Source of the DNA: Vitis vinifera
Taxonomy: Eukaryota; Streptophyta; Magnoliopsida; Vitales; Vitaceae
Reading direction: 5' to 3'
Assembly: GCF_030704535.1 (NCBI RefSeq)
Contig: NC_081821.1
Span: forward strand, 7,083,001-7,147,000
Length of the DNA: 64,000 nt
Under the pieces are notes generated by a model. That model worked only from the letters and a program-made list of their open reading frames with translations. It did not search any database and was not told the origin of the DNA. Each line of letters begins with the position of its first letter. The stretch's first letter is position 1. Both the position numbers and the translations under genes were made by a program. Positions 48,601-61,287 of the stretch are shown piece after piece.

Positions 48601-50045
48601 AATCATATGCAAAGAATAATATAGTCAAGACATTCAAAATGAATTTTGGTCTATAAATTTCTAATGTTATTGAGTTTCATTATTTTGCTAGTACTAATTT
48701 ATTCGGTTTATTAATGATTTTTTTTATTAAGTTAAAATAAATTCATAAAAATTTATGTAATTTAACTAATTATTATATTTAAAGATTTTCTATATGAAGA
48801 AAAAATAAAAATATATCATGTTCAGTTTTATTTTTTAAAATTCCTCTATGTTTTTGTTTTGTTTTTAAAAACAAATAAAAACAACTTTTACTCCTCTAAA
48901 AACTTTTTTTTTATTTCACTTTGTTTTTAAAAACTAAAAAAGAGAAGTACGGACCAAATAATTTTACGAATATTGAAAAACAATTTTCCATTTAAAAAAA
49001 AAAATTAATCATTCAACCTAACAGACTTTAATACTTCAATAATTTAAAAATACTCTCACAAAGAGTTCTCAAATTTATTTTAAGAACAAAAGTTTAGGAA
49101 TTCAAATACAAGCATGATTTGAGATCATAAGGAATTGAAAATCTCAAAAAAAAAAAAAAAATAATAAGTAGTTTTTATTTTTTTTTTAAAACTTAAAATA
49201 TTTTTCATAGGACATTTTATAAATATAAATAAAATAAAATATTTTAATTTGCTATAAAAAATAATTCTTTGTGAAATGATTTTTTTTTAAAATATTTGCA
49301 TTCTTAGTAAAATATTTGTTTTCTATTTTAAATCCAAACAAAATTACAATTGCCAAATAAGCCTTAAAAATCCTATAGAAGTATATTACATTAGAGATCT
49401 AAAATCTCTTTTGCCAAATAACCTAATGCTAATTACTCCACCATTCTCCTTTTCTTGTTCTCTCAAAATTAAGATACAAGAGTGGTAAGGATGTCTAAAT
49501 CAAATTCTATTCCAAACTATATAAGTTTAAAGTCAATTGTACAGTTTTTCATAGTTCTCATCTCATGACTGTAATGGGTTCTATGCAATGGATAAGGTTC
49601 ATGTTGTTGTTTTAATTTTGTACTTGAACAACCTTTCTTGGATTCATCATATTTCATATTTAATATCCTCCAATCTCTCTATGTGCTTATTCTAAAGAAT
49701 ATAGTATTAGTGTTAAAAACACACCTGACTCAAAATTGAATACATCTCATACATGAGAAAAGAAAGGTAAGATATGTGATTGGGAAATAAAGCGTGACTA
49801 AAAGGATTTTCAAAGACATGAAAAGACTTTCTTATATTTTTAAAATTAAAAAAAAAATATTTTATATTCTGATTTCTATACAATTACCAAATAAACCTTA
49901 AAGCTAAGATTTTATTTATTGTCTTCATATTTTTAAAATTTTAAAAAAATATTTTATATTCTAATTAGTAATTTCTATACAATTACCAAATAAACCTTAA
50001 AGCTAAGATTTTATTTATTTTAATAATTACTTTCTTTAAGAACGG
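45688..50045. other. Intergenic DNA, copy B, right part
   Basis: No gene seen. It continues the copy B unit after the Copia insertion. 45,688-45,865 matches 6,391-6,568, and 46,670-47,060 matches 7,600-7,960. The stretch of about 45,870-46,414 is missing from copy A. From about 47,200 the sequence is very AT-rich with decayed repeats. The 60 bases before 50,109 match the upstream region of the PPR fragment at 9,945. Confidence 0.6.
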
Positions 50046-50108
50046 CTACTTCCAAATATGAAGTTCAAAAAATGGAGGGAGCTTTGAAGGCTGGATTGGC
50101 TCCTGATA

Positions 50109-52040
50109 ATGAACCATACCCAACATCTCTGCAGTTCTTTGTTGACAAACTGTAGGAGCCTCAAGAACCTCAAGCAAGTCCACGCCTATGTATGCAAGAC
50201 CGGCCTCGACACCGATCCCATCATCGCTGGAAAACTCCTCCTCCATTCCGCCGTCTCCGTCCCGGATGCGCTCGACTATGCTCGCCGCCTTTTCCTTCAT
50301 TTTCCCAATCCAGATGTTTTCATGCACAATACCCTCATCCGAGGTCTCGCCGAGTCTGATACTCCACAAAACTCCCTCATTACATTCGTTGAAATGCGTC
50401 GCCGATTGACAGCGCCGCTTGATAGTTTTTCGTTTGCTTTCCTTCTCAAAGCGGCTGCGAGTTATCGGTCTCTGGAATCTGGGATTCAGTTGCATTGTCA
50501 AGCTATTGTGCATGGACTCGATACCCATCTCTTTGTTGGGACCACTCTTGTAAGTATGTACTCGGAATGCGGATTTGTCGCTTTTGCGAAGAAGGTGTTT
50601 GAGGAAATGTTTGAACCAAATGTTGTTGCTTGGAATGCGGTGGTTACTGCGTGTTTTAGGTGCGGAGATGTGAAGGGTGCAGATATGATGTTTAATAGAA
50701 TGCCTTTTAGGAACTTGACCTCGTGGAATGTCATGCTTGCTGGGTACACCAAAGCTGGTGAGCTTGAGCTTGCGAGGAAATTGTTCTTGGAGATGCCCGT
50801 GAAGGATGATGTCTCGTGGAGTACTATGATTGTTGGGTTTGCTCATAATGGTTTTTTTTATGAGGCTTTTGGTTTTTTCAGGGAGTTGCAGCAGGTGGGA
50901 ATGCGACCCAATGAGGTGAGCTTGACAGGGGCCCTTTCTGCATGTGCAGATGCTGGCGCAATCGAGTTTGGGAAGATCCTACATGGGTTTATAGAGAAAT
51001 CTGGTTTTCTTTGGATGGTTTCTGTGAATAATGCACTCTTGGATACATATTCTAAATGCGGAAATGTGGGCATGGCTCGATTGGTTTTTGAGAGAATGCC
51101 AGAGAAAAGAAGTATTGTTTCATGGACTTCAATGATAGCAGGGCTTGCGATGCATGGATACGGTGAAGAAGCAATACAACTTTTCCATGAGATGGAGGAA
51201 TCTGGGATAAGGCCTGACGGGATTGCCTTCATTTCCATTCTATATGCTTGTAGTCATGCTGGATTGATTGAAAAAGGGTATGAGTATTTTTATAAAATGA
51301 AGGACATATATAATATAGAACCAGCCATTGAGCATTATGGTTGTATGGTTGATCTGTATGGTCGTGCTGGTCAGCTAGATAAGGCTTATGAATTCATAAT
51401 CCATATGCCTGTTTTGCCAACTGCCATTATTTGGAGGACACTTCTTGGGGCTTGCAGCATTCATGGAAATGTTAAATTGGCAGAGCGTGTAAAGGAAAGG
51501 CTTTCTGAGCTTGATCCCAACAACTCTGGTGACCATGTTCTGTTGTCAAATATATATGCAGTTGCAGGGAAATGGAAGGATGTTGCTGCTGTGAGAAGAT
51601 CAATGACTGATCAGAGGATGAATAAAACCCCTGGTTGGAGCATGATTGAAGTTGACAAAATCATGTATAGTTTTGTGGCAGGTGAAGTACAGAATAGTAT
51701 TACAGAAGAGGCTTATGAGAAGCTAAAAGAAATAATGTTGAAGCTTAGGGTTGAAGGGTGTTACATTCCAGAGGTTGGGAGTGTTTTACATGACATAGAA
51801 GACGAAGAAAAAGAAGATTCAGTTTCTAGGCACAGTGAGAAGCTTGCTGTTGCTTTTGGGATAGCAAGATTGTGCAAGGGAAGTATCATAAGAATAGTGA
51901 AGAACTTGAGGGTTTGCAGGGACTGTCATACTGTCATGAAACTGATATCTAAGGTGTATGGATTGGAGATTGTGGTGAGGGATAGAAGTCGGTTTCACTC
52001 CTTTAAAACTGGGTCTTGCTCCTGCAGAGATTACTGGTGA
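50109..52040 (+). CDS. Pentatricopeptide repeat protein, PLS class with DYW domain
   Basis: A single-exon gene of 643 codons, as usual for plant PPR genes. PLS repeats run from about residue 20 to 450 ([89 protein letters not shown]). E/E+ motifs follow ([34 protein letters not shown]), then a complete DYW deaminase-like domain. It has the zinc-binding [10 protein letters not shown] and CRDCH motifs and ends in the DYW tripeptide (SCSCRDYW). DYW proteins bind specific plastid or mitochondrial transcripts and edit C to U. Length and layout resemble Arabidopsis At1g74630 (from memory). The ATG gives [12 protein letters not shown]; an upstream ATG at 50,074 is in another frame. The organelle targeting signal is not obvious. 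The first 28 codons are duplicated at 9,945. Confidence 0.93.
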   Translation: MNHTQHLCSSLLTNCRSLKNLKQVHAYVCKTGLDTDPIIAGKLLLHSAVSVPDALDYARRLFLHFPNPDVFMHNTLIRGLAESDTPQNSLITFVEMRRRLTAPLDSFSFAFLLKAAASYRSLESGIQLHCQAIVHGLDTHLFVGTTLVSMYSECGFVAFAKKVFEEMFEPNVVAWNAVVTACFRCGDVKGADMMFNRMPFRNLTSWNVMLAGYTKAGELELARKLFLEMPVKDDVSWSTMIVGFAHNGFFYEAFGFFRELQQVGMRPNEVSLTGALSACADAGAIEFGKILHGFIEKSGFLWMVSVNNALLDTYSKCGNVGMARLVFERMPEKRSIVSWTSMIAGLAMHGYGEEAIQLFHEMEESGIRPDGIAFISILYACSHAGLIEKGYEYFYKMKDIYNIEPAIEHYGCMVDLYGRAGQLDKAYEFIIHMPVLPTAIIWRTLLGACSIHGNVKLAERVKERLSELDPNNSGDHVLLSNIYAVAGKWKDVAAVRRSMTDQRMNKTPGWSMIEVDKIMYSFVAGEVQNSITEEAYEKLKEIMLKLRVEGCYIPEVGSVLHDIEDEEKEDSVSRHSEKLAVAFGIARLCKGSIIRIVKNLRVCRDCHTVMKLISKVYGLEIVVRDRSRFHSFKTGSCSCRDYW

Positions 52041-52204
52041 GTGGTGATTGATGAAGTTATTAGAGTGGTAGAGTTCTCTTGTGCTGAGTAAAGCAACTGA
52101 ATCAGTTTTTCAGAATAGGAAAAGATCTTGAGAACTGTTGCAATTAATCAAATCATTAAAAAAAACATTTGAAGCAATTTTGCCAAAGAGAAAAGCTAAT
52201 ATGT

Positions 52205-52435
52205 TCATGGTGATTGGGAAAATCAAGAAAACTTCAATGATTTTCTTGGACCATCATATGCAAGGAATTTAGTTTCATGGTGATTGGGGAAATCAAGAAG
52301 ACTTCAATGGTTTTCTTGGATTATCATACTGTGAGGAATTTAATTTCTGAGATTAACATACTGTGGTTTGGGGTGAGAAATAGAAGATGGCTCCATTCCT
52401 GTAAAGATGGCATTTTTTTCATGTGAAAACTACTA
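52205..52435 (+). pseudogene. Decayed copies of the PPR-DYW 3' end
   Basis: Two near-identical 68-70 base units (TTCATGGTGATTGGG, 52,205 and 52,273) are followed by a frame reading HTVRNLISEIN and then VRNRRWLHSCKDG. This aligns with the end of the intact PPR protein just upstream ([24 protein letters not shown]). They are tandem partial duplicates of the DYW C-terminus, now in the 3' flank. Confidence 0.6.
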
Positions 52436-53332
52436 GAAAATTGTGATTAACAACTTATCAAAAAATGGTAAAAGCTCTCACGTGTGAATGGCAACTGAAT
52501 CGATGATGCAGAAGAAAAAGGAGGCTAGAACAGTGGCAACATGATGAACAGCTGTGGAGTTTTGGGCTGTTTTTACCCAACCTTCTGTATGAATGTCTAC
52601 ACCATGGGTAAGGAAGATGTGAATCCATCTTCTAAAAATCTTGAGCCAAAAGGCCTAAAACCTCTATGAAGTTATAATTGCCATTATCACTCATTTTTCA
52701 GCCATCTAGATTAATTTGTACTGCATGGTAAGGAAAATGTATGTCTATCTTGTAATTGGCAGGGCCAAAAGATATATGGGATTATATTTATGACCATTGC
52801 AATTTGGATAGCCAAGAAAACCTTGAACAGCACATCTTGTACTTGACTGAATGTATTAGATGGAAGGATGGTTCTGGGTTATTTAAATGATTCTCTTGAA
52901 CATGCTCTCTTATTCTTTTGAAATAGTACGGTAACTTGTGCAGGGATTTTCTTCAAAGTCTGGAGTTGATCGGTTTTCAATGACTTAAAAACATTATTTC
53001 TTTGGCATGATAATTGGATAGCACAAAAAGAAACAAGCACCCTTCCTCGCCTCAATGTGATTGGAGCATGTACTTCTAAGCATTTTAAGCATGTATTTGG
53101 AAAGGAATCCATGGCTCCAAGAGGATTCAACTTTGAAGAACTGAAAACAGAAAGTAAAAGACATTTCATGCCCTTTGTTTTGGTAGAAGGTGAGTATGTT
53201 TTGGTCTGTGGTCTCTAGATTCATTTGTCTGCAAGCGTTTGTTGTGATATCCTTCGTGATTTAGGTGCTTCCCGGGCAGACAGGCTTTGCATTTGGAGAA
53301 TGACAAGACACTTGATGCCTTGAAGAAATTAA
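52436..53332. other. PPR 3' flank
   Basis: No gene seen. Confidence 0.5.
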
Positions 53333-53451
53333 GAGCGCCTTTGACAATTATTATATGAAATATTTCTAGCATTTTTAATACTTAAAGGATAAAAATTTCT
53401 AAGTGTTATAGAAGTTAGAAACATTTTCTAGAATCACTATTAAACGCACTC
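53333..53451. mobile_element. Tourist-like MITE, same family as 10,644
   Basis: A 119 bp inverted repeat flanked by TAA on both sides (53,330-53,332 and 53,452-53,454). It begins GAGCGCCTTTGACAATTATT and ends with the rough complement (GAATCACTATTAAACGCACTC). Length and ends match the copy in the GST-a promoter. Confidence 0.72.
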
Positions 53452-54019
53452 TAACTATGCCTTTGAGTGATTTTAAGAAGTGTTTCAAGTCTTTCCAATA
53501 CTTTTTTGAATCATTACTAAATGTATTCTAAGAGGAAGAAAAGTCTAACAAGAGAATCCCAATGATAAAATGACGAAAAATTTATCCTACCTAAACAAAT
53601 TAGTTCTCTTGACACCGCTTAAGAGTTATATTTTTTTTTTTTTAAACTTAAGTTGAAACTACATTTCGAAAACCACCTATTAATTTTAAAAATAGGGTTT
53701 CAATACAAAATTAGAATTTAAGTTACATCTTTTACATGCGACTTGTGCAAAGATGAAAATTCGTATTTTCATAATGCAACTTTAATACAAAATCATAGGT
53801 CTTTAAAAATAATTACATGACTCCTAAGTGGCATCAAGAGGGCTAATTAATAATAAAGTTTGGGAATTAACCTACATAGAATAATATTTTGGTCATGAGG
53901 ATCATTTTGGCTCCAAATGGCATAATCCTTACTCTAAAATGGTAAAGAAAATGCTAAGATATTATAATGGTACTTATAAAATTTCAAATCTAAATCGTTG
54001 GACATGTATGATAAAATAT

Positions 54020-54730
54020 AAGTTGTTGGTGTAGTGTCAATCAAACAAAGTCCGTTTAGCTTCTCTGGAGTCAAACGAGTTTTTTCCCTACATAAAAGGA
54101 TGTTCGAACAGATGGTTCGGATACGCCTCTACGAAACTTAAGTAAAAAAAGAAATAGGACGGATCTAATTCTTTCGAATGGCTCTGCACATGCGTACCTT
54201 TTTCATGCTTTTCATGGGGCTTTTATAGAGCAGATGACACCGTTGTCATAGCGTTGATGATGCCTTCATGCCTTTTCTATGATGGTGGTTGTCATCAGGG
54301 TGGAAATCAAGCCTTAGCAAGAGGGTCAACACCATCATTTCTACGCGGATTGAGCAATCATACCAAACAAAATCCATTGAATGGTGCCATTAACTGGCTA
54401 TTGAGCAAGAGTCTCGAATTGTGTGATTGACTATGCATTTATGTTTGTCAATGTCGCAAATTGCATGTAATAATTAGTAAACATTGACTTTCAGGCGTAA
54501 ATGTCATCTAGGCCGTTGCTAATGTGATTATCCGTTTACTCAATGCCTGGAGTCTTCGACTGTGTTGGTTAATCTGTTTGAAGATCTTAGTTGACATGAT
54601 CTATCAATTCCGTCTGACTCTCATAAAAAAGGAAATCTCTTTCATCTTACGCTAGACGGAGTTTGTTTTCGCTCAAACAGATGGATCCAAATAGATCATC
54701 TGCTTCTTTGGACGGACCAACGATTTTTTA
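54020..54730. repeat. Possible LTR or other repeat remnant
   Basis: This block has a different base composition from its AT-rich neighbours. It starts near TGTTGGTGTAGTGTC and has a TTTTATAGAG box near 54,225 and repeated AGACGGA/GGACGGA motifs. No coding frame of note. The ends and target duplication could not be fixed. The stretch of 53,455-54,020 to its left has no gene. Confidence 0.3.
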
Positions 54731-55515
54731 TTTTAGGAAGGACACGTAAGTCATTGAGTGAGTATGCAAACAAATAAGATCCAGGTATTAATAAATAAAT
54801 AAATTTAGAGTACAAAAATGACACATTTTTAGTAACATCTTAACAGTAAATTCTAGCTCCCCACCCACAAAAAAAAAGAAAAAGAAAAAAGGTGAATTTC
54901 TTCTATATTGTTGGTGGACCCAAATGGTAAAGGAGTGGAAAAGCTCTGTTTGAATGTCATTGGCCCATTGCCATGTCTCTTCTAAGGGCCAATCGACTGT
55001 CATTTCAAAATTAATACTATATTACAGATCACAATAGTTGAATTATATCTACCCGTCAATTCAATTTCATGATCACCAAATTCCAAATCCACTGCCTCTT
55101 TCCAATTCTTGGCAAAAAGTTAAGGATGCAGAAGTAGAAAAGTCTTACACATAAGGCTCAAGAGTGAAAAGTCTCAAACTTTTGGTTGAGCCTAAAGCGA
55201 CTCTTCACCTACACACAAAGTCATACTATTGTGGTTCACTTCCCCATCAAACCAGAGGAGTTGAATTTAGTGAAAATATCTCTCTAAATTATAAAATCCA
55301 AGAAAATATTAAAAGCCTCAAATCTAACTTTTGAAAAAAGAGATTGTAGAGTTGAATATTCCAACCTTCTTTAATGAGGATGGGAAATGATTTTTCCCCA
55401 CCAAATGTTTGGTTATAGTCAACGACCAGAAATATCAGTTTTATCACAACCCCACGGCTATATTCTCCGGTTGAAGCGTCTTCTTCCATTTTCCTAAAAC
55501 CCTAGCCCTAATCTC
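54731..55515. other. Promoter region of the hydrolase-fold gene
   Basis: No gene seen. It leads into the 5' untranslated region (CTAAAACCCTAGCCCTAATC just before the ATG), which carries the AAACCCTAG (telo-box-like) motif common in promoters of plant housekeeping genes. Confidence 0.4.
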
Positions 55516-58500
55516 ATGCCCTCGTTGATGGCTTCCTCTGCAATTCTCCATTTTTCTCCGTCTTCATCCCTCCTCCTCTCCCGCAAAATCTGTCGGCCTT
55601 CCGTTTTCACAGCTGCTCAATTTCCGAGATCCCTTACAATTAAGGCTTCAACTTCTCTGGATTACTCCAACGTCTCTGTCATTGATAAGTCAGCAGCCCC
55701 ATCCAAGGTTAGCGTACTCCAATTCATTGTCTCTCACCTACACTGAGTTTCATTCACTGGTTTAGCGTCTTGTTAGCAACATTTTTTTGTCAATTCGTCT
55801 TCTAATTTAGGAAATTCGAATATCTATCTTGTTTTATTGTATTTTAAGCTTTGATTAATAGTTGTGCTTGGTCATCTGTGTGAATTGATTGAAAGTTTGT
55901 ACACATTCAATTGGAAACTGTCGGAAATGAAATTCTATGACTTTGCTTGCGGGATAATGTAATAACCAGTTTTATTTTTGGGTTGGGAGCTATAATTGTT
56001 TAGAAGGTGAATTCCTATATATACTCCTTTGTCTTTGCTAGCAGATTGGCTTATTTCAAATTGTCTCCATAAGCAGAAAAAGCTCATCCATTATGCTGTG
56101 CGAGTAAAATAGAACTATTTCATTTTTCTCGAGTTTTGCAAATGGCTTCTTATTCTGCCATGATAATCTACTGGATCCTGAAAATGGTGTGCATATCGCC
56201 ATAAGTGATAATGGCTGTAGAGTGATATTATCTGTTTGGATTCGGCAAAACCAGATGGAACTTATGCTTTTCTTTTGGTTTGTTTTTGGTGGAAAATGAA
56301 ATTGGGCAAAAAAAAAAATCTTTTTATGCTGATAGATAAGGCTTCTCATGATTTAGAATGTAATATTAGTAAGCTAGATATTGAAGCTTAATTAAGCTGG
56401 CACACATAGCCTATGTGTTTGAAAAGGGTGTTTTAAAAAACTTTTTAAAAAGGAAAAAAAGAAGATGCTCTCCATCGTTTTTGAGTAATGTAGAATTGTC
56501 ACCAGCATATTAGGGGTGTTCTCTGATAAAAAATATTGCAGGTGTTTTGCAATAGCAACTGCAATTGGGGGTTTCCAGAAGATATGTCTCAAGAACACCA
56601 AACAAAGCCTTAGTTAAGATCATATCATTCTGTCATTCAGTTATTCTTGAGCTGTAATCTGTAATATCTTTCTTTTTTTTTTCTTTTTTTTGGGGTGGTG
56701 CAATTTGTGGTATCAGTGACCAAAATTCATTATTATTTGTTTGTCTTACCAATTTTATGCTGTTTCAGACTAATAACTGGAAATGGAAATTCGAGGATAA
56801 TTCTATCAATATATATTATGAAGAATATGAAAAGGAGAGCTCTGATCCTCCTAAGGACATCCTTATGATACCAACAATCTCTGATGTTAGTACTGTAGAA
56901 GAATGGAGATTAGTGGCTAGAGATATTGTTCAACGAGTTGGCAAAGTCAACTGGAGAGCAACTATCATCGATTGGCCTGGACTGGGTTACTCTGATAGGC
57001 CAAAGATAGATTACAATGCAGATGTATTAGAGAAATTCCTCGTTGATTTCATGAGTGCACCAGATTGCCCTATTAGCCAAACAAGTGAGTAATCCAACTA
57101 TTTTATGTCAATATTTGTTAATCATTGTTTTATGTGATGCCTTGTTTAATGTTTTAACAGCTATTTATGTTGATTATTTAATACTTAAATTACCATGAGT
57201 TTCTGAAAATTTTCCTCTGCATTTATTCATTCTGCTTGTGGTTAGAGTTTTCTGACATTTCTCTTAAACTGATCTTGTTCTGTCCTAACTCTCCTCTTTT
57301 TCCATTGCTATCAGTATGCTAGTTATATAAAATTCATGTATAACCACTTGTTTGAGTGCATTCTTTTGTTTCCAATTTTCCCTTTGATGATGAATCACTA
57401 GTTGATGAACTTTATATCAATAGATCAATGTTAGTGTAAGTCAGGGTTCAGTTTCATTGACATTGCTTTTCAGATGAATTAATTCGTACATCGTCTGTTT
57501 GCTTCAGTTTCTGAATATGCTTATTACTGGTATTTCTATCTCTGGAGTTGCAGGGTCCTATGTAGGAGTTCCTTTAAAACAGAATTCTATACCACATCAT
57601 TCATTAGCTTCTTGTCATTTTGTGGAAGTCTAGCTTCTGATAGTATTCTGTTCAAAGTACAAATTCCAAATTCTAGTAGTTTCGCCCTTCTTCATCTTCT
57701 TCTTCTTCTTTGGATTCTTCTTCTTCTTCTTCTTCTGGAAGTGAAGAAGATTTTGGGTAGTTTGTCTTTGACCCATTTCTGCAGGACCCTTGGACTGTGG
57801 TTTTGATTAAGTGGGTGAGAAATCTGGCAACTTCTTAGGTTCTCTTCTGTTTTCATTTCTGGGATGGAAATGCCCATTTCTGCAGGACCCCTTGGACTGT
57901 GGTGTTGATTAAGTGGGTGAGAAATCTGGCAACTCCTTTGGTTCTCTTTTGTTTTCATTTCTGGGTTGGAAATGCCCATTTCTGCAGGACCCCTTGGACT
58001 GTGGTATTGATTAAGTGGGTGAGAAATCTGGCAACTCCTTTGGTTCTCTTTTGTTTTCATTTCTGGGATAGAAATGCCTCTGTTGACTATTTAACAGTGG
58101 ATAAAGGTCTTTGAGGTTAGGCAGCATTTCCTTTTTAGCTTTGATGTCCTGATGTTAGGTTAAGGTTCCACTGTACAGTCTTTCACTCACCTGTGATGAA
58201 AGAGATGGATGTTTGGGATGCACATCATTTCAGTTTATCCATATTTATATAATGATTCATGCTCTGGTTGGTTATATAATGATTAATGTTCCTTGTCATA
58301 TCTCTCCAATAGCAACTATCCTCTTGTTTACTTTACATTTTTCTTATAATTTGTATTTTTTTAGTGCCTTATCAACATATTGTACATGTGAAATCTTCTT
58401 CAAGATTTTACTTTATTCATACTATTAGTGTTCTCAGGTAATTTCTTAGCAATGTCTCTAGCTAATCATCTTCTGCATTTAAATCAGAAAATGACTTAGT

Positions 58501-59552
58501 GGTCTTTGGAGGAGGGCACGCAGCCACAATAACAATTCGAGCTGCAAAAAAGGGTTTGGTGAAGCCAGCTGCCATTGCTGCTGTTGCACCTACCTGGGCA
58601 GGTCCTCTACCTATTGTGTTTGGTCGAGATTCTGATATGGAAACAAGGTAATTTGAGATTCAATATCTGATTTTAAGGCTGTAATACTGGATAACTGGCC
58701 TTGAAGTACTATTTTGTGCTTCCTTTCTAGGATCATAGAACAAAGAGAGATGACTATTCATCATGTGGGAAAACTCATTTTATGATGGCTGTCCGTCTGT
58801 ATTTCATTTGGCCATAACATGATCAGATGAGATTGTCATCTTTGATGTCCTCTGGTTTTTAAAACAACATGGTACAAAATTATTAGGCTTTCTAATTCCA
58901 TAAATTTGATTTTTGAGATCTCTATGGTTCCTCTCCTGCATTTTCTCATACCTACTGATGCTGTTGATTTAGATCTTTCATAACCTATGAATAAAACGTA
59001 CTAGCTTCCAAATGAATTATGCTTGTGCTGTTTAATGAATCTGATCAACCTAATCCTGTTGCCGGTTCTTATAAATCTACCAGGTATGGGTTACTTAGGG
59101 GCACCTTAAGGGCCCCTGCTGTGGGCTGGATGATGTACAACATGCTTGTCAGTAATGAAAAGGCAATTCAGTCCCAGTACAAATCCCATGTTTATGCAGA
59201 TCCTAATAATGTCACTCCAAGCATTGTTGAGAGTAGATATGCACTGACCAAAAGGAAAGGGGCTCGCTATGTGCCTGCTGCTTTCTTAACTGGTCTTCTT
59301 GACCCTGTTAATTCTCGAGAGGAGTTTCTTGAACTGTTTGCAGCGTTGGAGGGACAGATACCAGTTCTGGTTGTGTCAACTAAGGGCTCTCCCAAGAGGT
59401 CAAAAGCAGAGATGGAAGCTCTCAGGGGAGCAAAAGGGGTGAGCAAGTTTGTTGAGCTGCCAGGAGCTCTTCTCCCTCAAGAAGAGTATCCTGCCGTTGT
59501 TGCAGAGGAGCTTTACAGGTTCTTGCAAGAGAATTTTGAATGCAAAGCGTAA
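55516..59552 (+). CDS. Alpha/beta-hydrolase-fold protein, chloroplast-targeted, atypical nucleophile elbow
   Basis: Four exons join in phase: 55,516-55,707, 56,769-57,084, 58,488-58,647 and 59,084-59,552, all GT-AG, giving 378 residues. The N-terminus is Ser-rich with few acidic residues (MPSLMASSAILHFSPSSSLL), a typical plastid transit peptide up to about residue 45. The body has the alpha/beta-hydrolase pattern: IIDWPGLGYSDRP (strand and oxyanion region), then LVVFGGGHAATITIRAA where the Gly-x-Ser-x-Gly elbow should be, a cap region (RGTLRAPAVGWMMYNMLVS), and late strands (IPVLVVSTKGSPKRSKAEM). The elbow reads GGGHA, so the catalytic Ser is Gly, suggesting a non-hydrolytic role or divergent chemistry. 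Plants have a conserved plastid family with this same feature, by memory. A second ATG at 55,528 is possible. Substrate unknown. Confidence 0.9.
57685..57740. repeat. (TTC)n microsatellite in intron 2
   Basis: An interrupted run of TTC/CTT units about 50 bases long, just before the 102 bp tandem repeats. Confidence 0.85.
57772..58078. repeat. Three tandem copies of a 102 bp unit in intron 2
   Basis: Units begin at 57,772, 57,873 and 57,975 with CCCATTTCTGCAGGACCC and run to GGAAATG. Copies 2 and 3 are almost identical. The unit is a multiple of three in length, so a minus-strand frame stays open across it, but it lies inside an intron and is not a gene. Confidence 0.9.
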
Positions 59553-60050
59553 GAACAGTTTTAATGGAAGTTAATGTCAAGAGGCAGTGGTAATTGTTCT
59601 TACCCTTATGAGGTTGTCAGTCATAGACTTCCAGTTTAACTTTTGACTTTAGGTTCCATGAGATTGCAAATTTATTCCGCTCTTGACAGAGGTATATACA
59701 AGAATATATGTATGAGTATAGTTACACTGGAAATGTAACAAGAATTATACCTCTTTATAGAAAGAGTTTCCATGCTTGAGTTTTCACTGAGGTCAACAAA
59801 CCATCAGAGTTAAAGGGAAGAGCCGCCATGAAGACCTCAATATTCAATTTTATTAGCTGTAAGATCGGACATATTTCTAGGGAGCTAGTTGAAATCGTAA
59901 ACCCATCGATTATTAGTGTGAGAAGAGTTAAGAGTTGGAGTGAATTTCCAATCACAATAGGTTGAAATTCAGAGTCAGGTTGGTGGGCATTGAGAGCTCT
60001 ATTCTTTTGAATTGTTCAAAGAATGAATTCATTGAGCCTATTCAAGAAGA
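59553..60050. other. 3' flank of the hydrolase-fold gene
   Basis: No gene seen. Confidence 0.5.
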
Positions 60051-60058
60051 AGCTATGT

Positions 60059-60411
60059 CATAGTTTTAAAAGGCGCGCTTTAGGCTCAAGGCACAACCGC
60101 TCCCTAGTTATAGCGCCTCAACCGCCAAAACATGCATCTTATTGAAGAGGTGCGCCTTGTAAACTTTACTTTCCTTTTTCGATAGTTTGATTCTTGAAAT
60201 TTTTAATTATATATTGAAATTTATATAATTTCATTATTTTTTTATTAAATGTTTCTTTTAATTGGATTAGATTTTGAATCATATTTTATAAAATCGATAT
60301 ATATCCAAGGTCACTTTTCATCACTTCACTAGGGTGTGCCTTGTGTTGCTCCTTGCACCTAAGCTGTAGGAGACTTTTGCACCTTCGATGCAAGGTCCTT
60401 TTAAAACTATG
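60059..60411. mobile_element. hAT-type MITE, 353 bp
   Basis: Perfect 15 bp terminal inverted repeats CATAGTTTTAAAAGG (60,059) and its complement (ending 60,411). They are flanked by the perfect 8 bp duplication AGCTATGT (60,051-60,058 and 60,412-60,419). An 8 bp target duplication is the hallmark of hAT elements. The interior has GC-rich GGCGCGC and GTGCGCC blocks. No coding capacity. Confidence 0.88.
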
Positions 60412-60841
60412 AGCTATGTGGATTATGTTATATGTGGTGAAACTAGAATGGGGTATAGGGATGGGGGTGAAGATGATCAGAAGCAGAGGCCTGGACTGTT
60501 GGATGTTTTCAAAGAATATATGAGGAGACACCCATTTCATGAAGTTAGGCCACTGTAACGTGTGTTATATTTGCTATAAAATACATCGGAATCTCACAAA
60601 CAGGGTGGTTAATATGTGGATTTATGAGACAAAAAAACTTGTCCGAAGGTGGGATTGCTGGGACTAGGAGAAATGTGGAAAGGAGATGGATCATGGATGA
60701 AAATAAATAAATAAATAAAAACAAAAAAAAGAGGTGAAAGTGTGGAAGTGGAAGTGAGAATTTGTTACAAACAGGGGAAATGGACTGCTTGTGTTGAGAT
60801 TAAAGTGTGTCATTAATTTTGAAGGTGATAGACATCCCAGA

Positions 60842-61287
60842 TTATAATTCCCACCCGCCAATCACAAAAACAAAATAAGTGGATAGCATTGCCCACATAT
60901 CACCGCCTCTGATCCGGACACAACAGCAGGGGAACTGGAAGTTAGGGCTATCCGCAACCCAATGAATTATCACTACCAACATAAAAATTCCTCCACATTT
61001 ATGTCGCAATTGACATTTTCCTTTTCTGGTTGAGTTGTTTTTAGTGACCTCTGGAGCAAATGAACTAATGTTATATAAGATGTGGTCAACAAAAGCACAC
61101 CAAGAAGCACCGCTCTCCACCTCAAAATGGCTTCCAGAGAAGCACCCATTTTAAATGCTTTTATCATCATAGTCTCATTCTTCTGTCTTTGCAATTTTGA
61201 TATAATTAGGGCTTTGTCTTCATTTATTGATTTATTTTTGTTATTTTTAATTTGATGATGAAAAACGAAATGAGCCACGTGTAGCAT
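60842..61287 (-). other. Small minus-strand open frames, doubtful
   Basis: A minus-strand frame of 104 codons starts at 61,287. Its inner ATG at about 61,149 gives MGASLEAILRWRAVLLG with one hydrophobic segment (AVLLGVLLLTTSYITLV). A second frame overlaps it. No family recognised. It could be a first exon or chance. The rest of 60,420-61,260 shows no gene. Confidence 0.2.

Larger units (their letters stand above)
10031..50194. repeat. Tandem duplication, copy B, split by nested transposons
   Basis: This is the counterpart of copy A. The pre-insertion unit is 10,031-15,457 joined to 45,688-50,194, about 9.9 kb, interrupted by the 30.2 kb Copia/CACTA nest. It runs on past 50,194 into the complete PPR gene, which shows that copy B holds the original right-hand end of the duplication. 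Confidence 0.85.

Noticed and set aside
50046-50846. 266-codon open frame on the minus strand
   Set aside because: It is antisense to the PPR-DYW gene, whose plus-strand frame has clear repeats and a complete DYW end.
57692-58060. Minus-strand open frame made of a repeated 34-residue unit
   Set aside because: It is the 102 bp intron tandem repeat read as protein. The unit length is a multiple of three, so it stays open by itself.
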